Positions 36,601 through 48,600 of a stretch of 64,000 bases of DNA are shown here, one piece after another. The notes beneath the pieces are model-generated. The model searched no databases. It was not told the origin of the DNA and saw only the letters and a program-made list of their open reading frames with translations. A program made the translations under genes and the position numbers. This DNA is from Aspidiotus rigidus (lineage: Eukaryota; Arthropoda; Insecta; Hemiptera; Diaspididae): assembly GCA_035079385.1 (NCBI GenBank), contig JAVHKY010000029.1, positions 3,968,001 to 4,032,000 on the forward strand. Direction: 5' to 3'. Position 1 is the stretch's first letter. Each line of letters opens with the position of its first letter.

Positions 36601-39600
36601 AGAGTGGAAATTTTAACAGGGGACCTGTTTTTTGGGGGTTTTTTGAGAAATTTGACGTGAGCCGTCCAACGAAAAACTTGAAAAAATGTTGACTCCTAAT
36701 GTATATAGCTTGGAGGATGAAATCCCTCCATGTCCCCCCCCTCTCCGTGACGACATCAACCTTGTACCGCGAGTGCGAGTCGAAATTTTTTCAAGTCCCC
36801 TTCTTATCATGTATAGCTCAAGAGTCAAAATTTCTCCAAGTCTCCACCCCTCTCGGTGACGTCATCAACTTCGGAACGAAATCTCCATAGCGTGTTGCCT
36901 GCTAATAGGTTTCAAACAAGAAGTGTGTCTCGTAAAATTGTCTATAATATGGTTTATTTAAACTTTACTATAAGTTCAATTATTTATCAGCCTGAGAAGT
37001 TCGTTGGAAATTGAGAGCTTTTCAGAAAAAATCAATTTTCCACGAAATTCTCGGAAAATCGAGCTCCAATCAAAAAAAGTTTCAAACCTAAAATGTTCCC
37101 CGTTAAATTTTCGTAATATGGTTTATTTGAATTTTCTCCAAAAATTCATTAAAAGTTCTGAGCTTTCAGAAAGAAATCGGCAAAATATTTCAAAAAATCG
37201 ACCTTGAACAAGATAAAATTCCGAACAACTTGTCAAATTTACTACAGAATGAACTGCCTGAACTTCATTGTAATCATAGGCTGAAAAAATTAATAGTCAG
37301 AGACAGCGCAGTATCTTTTATCGCAGGAATGTTTGGTGATTTAGCCAATGATGAAATTGCTTCGAGTGTGACTGAGTAAAAATCTAGTTTTTCGTGGTTC
37401 GATTTTTGTATTCTGCGCCTCCCTTTTCATACCTAAGAGAAGAATTGCCCATGAAACTTTGTTCTATGATTATCATTTCAAAAGTCAAAACAAGGGACCT
37501 CTCATTTACCCATTGATATATTACTTTTTCCTAAATCTTGAAAATATCCCCATAGAATCGTAAAATAGTGGACTTACGTAAGAGTAGTACGGGAGATGAA
37601 GACACATGAAATAGTTTTGCAAATATTTTGGGTTACAGCACCGAAAATTATTGTAATTGGTTAAGATCGGTGTCCCATATCGAAGCTCACGCCCCACGTC
37701 TTGTGCTTCAATTTCCTTCCGAGAGCTCAAATCTTTCAATGAACTCTAGAATGAAGTTCAAGTGGTCCATGTTGAAAGAAATTTCACGAGGAACATTTTT
37801 ATTTAAACTTTTGCAGATTGGAGCTCGACTTTCCGAGATTTTTGCAAAATAATAGATTTTTTCCAAAAGCTCTGAACTTTTAACGAACTTTTTAGACTGA
37901 TAATCGAACTTATAGTAAAGTTCAAATAAACTATCTTATAGTGAATTTTACACGGAACATTTTTTGTTTCAAACTTTTTTTGATCGGAGCCCAAATTTCT
38001 GAGATATTCGCAAACAGAACGTGTCACGCAAACTTTAGCTCAAGATCTGAGGGACGGGAAAATGGGTAATGTTATTTAGGACATCGAACTTCACCAATTT
38101 CAATCATTTACGGTTCTGTGTCCCGAAATGTTCAGGAAACGAATTTGTGTGTTTCTATCACCTGTGCTATAACTAGGGCTTGGAATTTAACAGTTATTCA
38201 ACAGTTATTTTCTGTGACCGAAAAAAAAAAGTATCACTTTTGACCCATTGACCGATAACCGTTTTACAAAATTGTGACTAGTTTCATGAGAGTTATTGAC
38301 CGATATAATAACTCTCAAAACGGTCATAACAGTTATGGTGACCGAAATAATAACGGTCAGAATGAGATAATGGTGAAGTTTCTCCATCGCATACTTCTGC
38401 TTTCCAAAAGAATCACACTAATTGAAACCCAACAATTTTGTATTTTCCCCAACAGATATCCAAAAACTGGAAGTTTTTGCCCCCCCACATCCTCACTATA
38501 GAATGCGATCTGCACAACACTTTTTTCAGTTTTACTCTTTTTTTCATGATGATTGAAAGATTGATGATAGCGGAATTTTATCCCTCCCCCATCCTCTCAC
38601 TGTGGAAAGCAATCTTCACATACTTTGTTTCAGTTTCTCTCTTTCTCTATATTTCACAGAATGTGATTAAAAGATCAAAGATTAATTACGGAAAATGGTT
38701 TAGGTATGGAATTTTTCACTATCATTATTGTGAATTTTTCGAATTTATAAGTTGACCGAAATTTTTTGTTTATAACAGTTATAACCGTTATTTAGGCCCA
38801 AAATTGACCGTTTGACCTTTTTGACCTTTAACCGTTAAAAAAAGAATTTCTGAGAGTTAATCTGAGAGTTGACCGAAAAAAAAAATAACGGTCAAAAGCC
38901 CTAGCTATAACTGATATGCATCGACTTCAATTTGATTTTGATTCAATGTCAGTTACACTTTCAGAGCGCTACAAATTGACAGTTGATTATAACAACAGAA
39001 CAGTCAATTGCAATTTGATAGAAATTTCGAAAAAATCGGCCAAATGTCAACTTGAAATCGATGTGACAAGCGCTCCAAAATGGGATTTACGTTTGTTGAC
39101 CCCATATCAGCCTGATACCGACGTCGACGTACAGTTGATTTCAACAATTCGAGCCGGTCACCGGCTAGGAGCGCTACAATCGACAAAATCAGAAATCAGA
39201 TCGAGGCAATTCTCCCTTTGGGATGTTGATCAAGTGATCTTAAAATAAGTAAAAAACGAAATTATTGAATGGAAAGATTAAAAGAGCGATGTTTGTAAAG
39301 AGTTAAACTTTCTAAAATCATCTTCTCATAAAAATTGATTTTGATCGATTGAATAACAGCTTCCGCCCATCAATAACATGATTCTAGCACTGACCGGCTT
39401 GAATATATCGACGCAATTTTGACCAAGAGTTTGAAAGAAGTAAATTGTGTTTATCGGGATGTAGACAATGATCAACGATTTTGGTGATTGAATTAGAACA
39501 TATCAGACTCATCATCAAAAGCTCTCAGGAAGAGTAAAAACTCTTCTATAACGTACGAACACTGTCCTTCAGACAACAGTGATTGCAGGAAGGATGTGAT

Positions 39601-42600
39601 ACTTATTATCCTTTAACGGGACAAATCGACGCCTCCCTGGTGTAGAATTTTACACCCAAATTAATGGGACCACTTCCTTCCAATAACAAATTTCCTGATT
39701 TTCCTATAACTTTTTCATGACTCGATCTTTGATTCTCCTAAAAATTGTTTCGCTTTACCTGTATATTTTTGTCCTCCAATTTTCTTTGTAGATCATCTGG
39801 CCAAAAACCACTTCGTTCGTTGATTGTAAACAAAAATATGGTCTCGTTATAATGCAGCGTGTTTACCATGGTCGACAGAATCGACACAAAGTTTTCGACT
39901 TTTGGTGGTTCGTGGTTGTAAGTCGTACTAGCGTTGCACGAGTATCGTTCGAGTCCTTCTTGAAGTTGACGTAAATTATTCGTATAGATGGTTGACCTCA
40001 TTCCTGAACAAAAGGGAGGAAAACCAAACCTTTCGAAGATACTCTTAGAGATAACCACAATTTCGACTGTACTTTACCTGTATGTTGATTGTAAGCAACG
40101 GTTATGACGTTCATTTCTTCTCCAGGCCATTTAGAGTTCAGTTGCCTCACCACATCTACAGTATTCCCGATACTACTGGAGTCGCACTCGACGACGAAGT
40201 ACACGATTTTAGAGTAGTCGTATTTACCGAAAAATCTGGCTAAATAATCTACTACATCTATAGCGTATGTATCATTACAAAGTAGACTGAAAACTACGAA
40301 AAACGATAAACCGAAAAAATGCATCGTTATTTTTTTCCTGAACAATCAATCGAACGCTTATAATTTATGGAGCCTCGAACGGCGAAACGACTTGACCGAA
40401 ATCAATGATCGAATAATTGCTCGTTCGTTATTACCTATCGAAATACATATTATCGAATAATTGGGAATACATTTCCTAGTGTCACTCCTCGATACTAATA
40501 ACGGATATTAGTAATGTTTGTTCCCGAAAATTTCTAGAAATAATTGTCAGCGCCTCTACCTTTTAGTTGGAGAACGTTGTCGGCGCGCGATAATTACGGT
40601 ACGGTTTTATTTGAAAAAATAGAATCGTTTATCGCTTCCTCTTAAGTCATCTTCCTTGTGTTTACTTTACCTAAAACGTGTGCTGAATTTTACTGTGCGT
40701 AAGATAATAATAATATACACACGTATACCTATAGTCGCGCACATTCATTCGAGTGTTTTCATTCGAGGTTTACATTTGTTTTCTTGATGATAAATGGAAA
40801 AAAAAAGAAAAAGAAGTGGGAGGTATTTTTATGACTAAGATATAGATTACATAACGTACTCGTAGAACTTAGTATTATCATCTACCTACTTCTCTGTAGG
40901 TGTTCATAGAATGTGTCTGGAGAACGTAGTTGACCCAACCTGAAAATGAGAAGAAAACTTCGACGTACATCTTGTAACTCTCGGGCTGGAAATTTTGGTT
41001 CATAAAACCGTGTTCTGAGATTCAGAACGTCATGATCTCCCTTACTCTATGTACAATTTGTTTGACCAAGGGTCCAAATCCTATTCTATCAACTTAAGTT
41101 ACAATCTGTGTTAAAATAACATTATGTCATGTAATAAATGGAGGGTGGGACTAAAACCGCCCGAACTTTCCTTCTTTCTCGTAACGTTTAAACCTGGGAC
41201 CTCCTGCGTACGAGACGATCACGTGAGAAGTCTCAGGCTCTGCTTTACTCAGTAAAGCCGTGGACGTATCCGCTATCTAAAACCATATACGATCTTACGC
41301 TAATCGCTTACTTCTCTACTTTGAATGTGCAGAAGCTGCAGTGATTGATAGCTTCATCGGACAAGAATCAACATCTCCAATACGCTCGCCGCCAGAGCCG
41401 TCTGCGGTCATTTCTAATCTGAATGCGAAACCGGTGCTGGTAGAACAGTCAGTACCATTAGTAGTTCCATCGTCGAGCCCTCCTCATGCTGAGTTGTTAG
41501 CTCCTTCGCAGCAATTACCATCAGCGGGCCATCTGTTCGGAGGCAGTTTTTCTAATTCGGATTCATCATTCTTAATAGACGCTACCAAATCGCTGACTCT
41601 GACTGATCACAAAATACCTTCATCTCCGTCGTCTGAATCGACTGTACCATTCTACCAGCCGGCGCAGTTTACTTGCGTTACGCCACCGTCGATCAACTCG
41701 TTTTTCAGCCCGGAAAATCCGAACGTCGAGGTCGATCATCACACACCCTCGGTAAAGCCTCCGCAGACATCGCAAGGTTTGTATCTATGACTTGAATATT
41801 CTTTAGTGATTGTTATCTCGGAATTTTCAATCAAAACAGGCTGAATTGGGAGCATTCGGGTTGATTTTTCTTACAAAATTAGGCCACATCACCTTGAACC
41901 GACTCCAAAGCCGTTTCGGATTTGTTCCGGAGCTATTTTGGAACCTTTATAGACATGGAAAATTTGTACCATTACCAAGAATTAGTACGCCACCGAGTTC
42001 AATGTGGTACAATTAGGCCACATCTGGCAACACTGGTTTTCTCTGATCGGGAGTAAAACCCCGCAATGTCTAATGTAATACTGTCTGTCTTGCTTGCTTT
42101 TCCTCTGTGTCTGTAGTATGTACGAAATTTGAATCAGTCAACTTCACTCTCTGCTCTAAAAATAAGAATCCATCACAGAAGCTCTTCTATAAAAGATAAT
42201 GGCTACCTTCGTTTGTCAGGATGATTGTAACTCTTATTTTCTTTGAATGCTCTTTTCCTACATTTTATCTGAAAGCCATGGCTAAGTTCAGGGACTTGAA
42301 AATTTTGAGATGTACTCCCCGTATAAGTGCGAAGATCTAGGACTTCTATCAGTTATGATCTTGATCTGTTTCTTCAATGTTTTCTATCTCTAAGTCTTCC
42401 TTTTCAAAGTTTGACTCCGCCATCCAAATTCTTGTAAAAGAGGGACCTAAAGGAATTTCGAGCTGTGATCGATTTCGCCTCAAACCCATGTAGAGAATGT
42501 CAAGAAAATATCGAGAGAACAAGAAATTTTTGGTTGAAAGCTCTATCGAAAAAAAATTTTGGGAGCTGCATTAATAAAATAATTATTCTCTTTCAGTTAG

Positions 42601-45600
42601 GCCTGTTTGATTCAAAATTCAAAAGTAGCCTAGCTGATGATACTACGTACATTTTATTGTCAGCTCTCTTCGAGTTTAACTTTGGATCTTGTATTCCCAA
42701 GGTTTGTCTAATAACTACAGACTAGGAAATTTGAAAAGACCTACGTACGCTCCAGTACCGGGACTGACGTCCGCTGGGAATTCGAGAAGCGTCGAGCCAA
42801 ATCCTGTGCAGATTGCGCCTACTACTTCTGAAGCACCTTTTCTCACGATGAGTAATCCAGTTGGACCATACAGCTCACCGACAACTGAGAAAATTCCACC
42901 AGGATTTCCTCGACCGTCGACCTCTACTGTAAGCTAGTGCGATGATGTGGATAGAATTATAAAACCCGAATGAAATTTTTGTAATGAAGTCTTTCACTCA
43001 TTTTCTTAGGAAAAAAACTCCGCGTATAGATCGGTGTACCATCATTGGTTTTATCGCAAAGACGTTACAAAGGATTCAGAGTTAAAAAATTACTGGAAGC
43101 CTTTCAGTATGGCGGATTCATTAGCTTTGGAAAGAGCATTCAGTTCGCGTGAGTAGACGTTCTTTTGCTCGAGTTATGTACGTCATTTTTCAATAAATTA
43201 TGTCGTCTTATTATGTGCAGCTACATTAACTGAGGATACTGTCATTGCTACCGATGGAGGTCGATATGACGTCAACATTTTGAAACGACAAAGAATTGCC
43301 ATTTATTGGGAAGAGGAAAAGAGTGTCGTTCGTCGATGCTCATGGTTTTTCAAAGGAGCGGCTGATAGTTCTTTTGTACCTTACGAAGAAGAGATTGCAG
43401 CTCAGCTAGAGGTTTGTTTCCTTACATGTTACCGCTGCGTAAAGATCAGCCGTCAAGAACCCATCTTTGAGTGATGTCAAATTGGGCTAAATGTAGTATT
43501 GTCTTAGTGTAGGTATGGGTCAAAGTATTAAAATAGTGAAGATAGGTTCTGAACAACTGATGGATCTTTTCTATGTTTGAACACTGTGTTATCTTGCAGT
43601 TGAGGTTGAATGTACATAATAATAATAAAACTACCGATTGCTTTTTTAAGTGGGAAAGTATTGAGATTCATAAACCCATTTAGTAACAACATTACTGTAA
43701 AACATGGAGTCAAAAGAATCACTTGATCAATCATTTAGCAACAGTGACGTCACTTCATTATATAAGAGATTTCAATTGCGTATACGTACTTCTAACATTG
43801 ATCTATTGAAGTATGGTACTCTACTGAAATTCAGCCAAACACATTAGCTCAATGTTAGAAACACTTCTAGATTGATAAATTTTGTACATGAGAACAAGTT
43901 GGTTGGTAATTTTTGTATTGATAAAATCTTTTGCATTCCTAGGAAGAATACAAAATTGGAATGATGACTGGTATTTGGAATAGAAAAGTGGAAATTGGCA
44001 AAGAAGAAGTGGTGATGCACAGTTCATCATTAATTACGCATCAAATAAAAGTATCCAATATGATAATTGAAGTAGCCGCGGACTCTTCCGTGGTGAGTAA
44101 TTGTTATGCCAAAATATTAATTTTATTATTAAGAACGAGTAGAAAACACAAAGAATACGTATTCTTTCTTGAAATTTAGGATTAAGAACACGGGCACTTG
44201 AACAAATCCGTTCCTCTAAGTTACAGCTATCCATAATAAACGCAAAAAAGACGAATACTCCGAATGGAGAGTAAAGATTTTCTGCGGTTTGCAAGGTTTA
44301 CTCTCCATTCGGAGTATTTGTCTTTTTCGCGTTTAACACTGGCACTCTTTTGTAAGTAGCAAAAAGACAAAAACTATATTGGTCTCATAAGGAGTTGATT
44401 CAAAAAAAAGACATTGTCAACTCCTAGTTCAGTGAAGCTCTATAGCCAACCTATTTTCTTAGTTTATGACACAACTGAAGAGCTATCCTGTTGAAATACT
44501 AGTTTGAAGACAAATCCATTTTCTGTTTTTTGCTAACATAGGTATCAAGTTTTTGAGTAGTCACATCAACTATGAAAAATTATTTTGTATAAATAGATGA
44601 ACTAAGAGTTGTGAATCATATCATTATGTTGAAAACAAATGATAATTGGGTAGAAAATGTGGCTTGAATCCCCTTGTTGTTAATGAAAAGTTCAGAAGGA
44701 TTCAACATTCATTGGACCAAGATGGATGATAACAACTTCATCAAAATCTTGGATCTCACTGTACATAGGCTAGGTATTGTGATAACTGATAAGATTTCCA
44801 TTGAAAACACCTTATTACATTAATTTATCAAACATACTTGTTGAGCATGTTCGTTGACAACATTTCCTCAGACTTAGTTTGTTTGAATTTGTGTCGCAGA
44901 CAAGTTCAAACATAAGACTTTTCAATATAAACCACCGGCCATCGGATCCTTCCAAAATTTGTCAAAAACATGTTTGTAACACAAAATGATGTAAATGCGC
45001 TGTACTTGAACCAGAAAGAATCTGATCGCTCAACAATTGTTGAAACATGTTCAAACATTCAAGACTTGGTGTGCATGCGCCTTTATAGCACTTTGTTTGA
45101 CAATGCCGCGCCATTATCAGTCAGCCCATGTTCTCTAATGTTCTAACATCAAAACACAATGTTCCAGAAGATAAGATTGCAATAGAAAATCATTTGAAGA
45201 ATACCTATCAAATTTATCTCAAATTTTGATGCGTGATGAAAGGAGATTAATAATATTATGCTATATCTGAATGTTCTTGTAAGTTATAGGTGATGGGTTA
45301 TCATTTGTTTTCAACATGATATGACATAGGTACTAAAGATATGACAGTTTCTCATATTTTATGTCACTGAAAACCTAGTTTGCAAAGAATAAAAAATGGA
45401 TTTGAATTCAACGTTGAAAATTCCTCTAGAATCAGCTGAAGACTGGTATCGAACAAGATAATTGTTTGATCAAATACATAGAACGAGCAAAAAAAAGTTT
45501 TGGAGAAAGAGCTCCTGGAGTAAGATTAGGAGAAGAAATGTTGAGCTAAAATGTTTCTTCGATTTTGAGATTCATTAATTCTGTCAGAATTGTAAGATAA

Positions 45601-48600
45601 TTGAGCAAAGTACGTTTTCTCAACCGTTGGTCGATTTCTGCCGTACAAAGTTAAATTGACGTATATGCAAATAATGAATACGAGGAAAAGAGGTTATTGG
45701 TGTACGTGATTTAGCCTCTTTTTTTCGTATTCATCATTTGCATATATGTCAACTTAACTTTGTACGGTAGATTTGGCAATAGGTGGTTCAAATAAGACCA
45801 ATCCCAGAACAAACACAGAATAGAGAATACCCACAGAGTAAACAGAGGTCGTCTTCGCTATGCTCATAACGTTAACGAATACGGGCATCATCCAAATTCG
45901 TAGTTTAGGTTCGCCTAACGCGTTGAGTGCGCGTCAAGCTCTGCATACAGCTGTACACAACGCAAATTGTTGAGTGTTGCAGATTCACCGCTCGGTCAAC
46001 TGCGTTAGGCGAACCCTAAACTACGAATTTGGATGATGCCCGTGTCTCGAGCGCGTTCAGACGACCTCTGTTTACTCTGTGAGAATACCAATGTTACACA
46101 GTGTGTTGCTGCCGTAAAAAGTTGAATTGACGTATTATGCAGATAATGAACGTAAGGAAAAGAGGATATGGGTATACTTGATATAGCCTCTTTTTCTCAT
46201 ATTCATTATTTGCATATACGTCAATTTAACTTTGTGTGGCAGTGCTGCTGTACAAAGTTAAATTTATGTACATACAAATTGACGATCAGGCAAACTGTAT
46301 CTTTTGGACGATTGGTGCGAGTGTGTGAATAAGGCGCCTTAGTGTGAATCGTGATAAAACACTACTATTAAGTACTTCATTTTGATTTGTAATCATAATT
46401 GCTAGAGGGTGGAACCTCATCTTGAAATGGAGTTATCAAGATGGATCTTTAATATTGTATTCTTAAAACAGATTTTTATGGAATAAGGGAAAGAAATTAG
46501 AAATGGTCTATAGGATGGAATTATGAGTGGTTTTGCGCACAATTTCTATGACAGATAGGATTCAATTTTCAGTACCATCAATATCTTAAAGCACGGTCAT
46601 GCTTCGAATCCTTAAGTCGTATAGTAAATTCTATCATCCGTGTATATTTTTCAGACTTTTTCAAAATGTTTTACTTGCTTAGTTTTCTCCTTGAATAGTT
46701 TCTCTCCTATAAAGGTTCTGGTACCCTAAAAAAAAAATATTGCAATATTTATCATTTGCTTCGTTGTTTTTGTTCGCTTTTTGATAAACGTTTCAAAATG
46801 AAGACATTTAGGCCGATGAGACGACGATCGCGGGTTAAAAAATGGATCAAAAATTCATATAATGAGCAGTGGGCTACTCTGACCAATCAGGTAATTTGGG
46901 TCGTGAATTTTAGAAACGCATGATTTTGTTTCTTCGACTCAAAAATTTCCAGTCTAATCAAAAATTAATATACTTCGAAAATAACGATTATCATTTATCT
47001 AATAAAACGGTCAAAACTGACAAGGTAGAGGAAGAACCTTGAATTAAACAAATACTCAATTCCAATCGTTTGGTTTTCCTACTTAATTTGTTGTTCTTTA
47101 CACTAATGATAAAAATTCTAACGCTCTTGATTTCTGTTTTTTTTTCCTTTCTTTTCTTTTAGCCCTCACAATTGAAACCCCGTCTTGTTAAACGAGGCGG
47201 ATTCGATGATTTTGATATCGACGATGGTGAACCAGAGAAAATCGATCATCTGCTCTTCCTTGTTCACGGCATAGGACAATTTTGTGATCTCAAATTTCGC
47301 ACCATCGTCGAAGTGGGTATGTAAAAGTATTGTAATAAAATTGCGTTTGGACAACACAGTTCACTTTAATTTTTTGGTCTCCATTTTGGTTCATCTAGTG
47401 GACGAGTTTCGCAGCATATCTTTGCAGCTAACGCAATCTCATTTTCAAGAGTCTTGTGAATTGGGCGAAGTGAATCGTATCGAAATATTGCCGGTCTCCT
47501 GGCACAAGGCGTTGCATTGCGACGATACCGGAGTGGACCAACGTTTGAAAAATATTACTCTACCTTCTATTCCTCGTATGCGTGACTTTTCAAACGACAC
47601 GATTTTAGATGTGTTATTCTATACCAGCCCAGTTTTCTGTCAAGTAAGTTTTTTTTTATTTTTTTTTTTATTTTATTTAGTATTTATATTGAAATAAACT
47701 GATGCTTTTCAGAACGAGGACGTGAGTGATTGTTAAAAGTCATTTTGTTCTCGTATAAGAGGTTCTCGAGAGGTTTAAGAGTCAATCTGACCTATAATAT
47801 TTGTGCTTAGTTCTTGTCCTAGTGATTAAAAATAGTATGATTTGGAGGAATTTTGTTCTCGCTTACCCAAAAGTCTAATTTGGCTCTCTATCGCGTCCCT
47901 ATCTTTGTTTCCTCGCTTGATTTCGATGTTTACCATCATTTAGACTATGCATTCAATTTCAATGCGTCGAAATATGGAGGTTTTAATTTCTCCAAGCGTT
48001 TATGGATTCTTGGTGGCGTTCATCTTCTCATACAGTTAGCTAATTTAGCCCTCAACGCCTCCTCTCTTCTGTGTTTTCTTTGAATTTGATGCGTACATTA
48101 ACTATCAATTTACTTGCCTATTCGCAGAATAAAATTGTAAGTTGTAACAGGCGACCAATATTTTATTGTTTTTAGGTTATTATAAATGCAGTCGCGTCTG
48201 AGGTAAATCGACTTCACAACATCTTTCTGAGAAGGAATCCGAGTTTTACTGGAAAGGCATCAGTCGGAGGTCACAGTTTGGGTTCGTTGATTATGTTCGA
48301 CCTGTTAAGCAATCAACCCGCTCCGTCGATGCCCCCTCCCAAGGAAGATGAAGCAAGTTTTGTTCCTCGCACTCGTAACGTTTCTTGCGCTACAATTTAT
48401 TATTTATTGGTCTGAAAAATAATTGTACGTCCGTTTTGTACAGGTGGCGGATGAGTTAGCAGATGATTATGGTAAAAGACTGACAACAATGACCAGAAGA
48501 ATTTCCGTGGTGACGGTTGGTAAAGCTGGCACTGGACAACCTCTAGTAAAGTATCCGCGTCTCAATTTTCATCCGAGATTCTTCTTCGCCTTCGGATCAC

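Larger units (their letters stand above)
33057..39758. other. 6.7-kb intron of the VWA7/hemicentin-like gene
   Basis: Contains the foldback at 34104, the composite foldback at 36085-38140 and the hAT element at 38174-38903. Short open frames at 34952-35194, 35813-36022 and 38916-39248 show no family resemblance and no splice support. No other gene seen. Confidence 0.5.

Noticed and set aside
38916..39248. 110-residue ORF on the plus strand
   Set aside because: No recognisable family, no splice context; it begins at the hAT target duplication and contains self-complementary sequence, so probably chance.
41150..41280. Possible tRNA-like sequence on the minus strand (ACCTGGGACCTCCTGCGTAC)
   Set aside because: No B-box GGTTCGAATCC equivalent and no cloverleaf that I could pair by eye.
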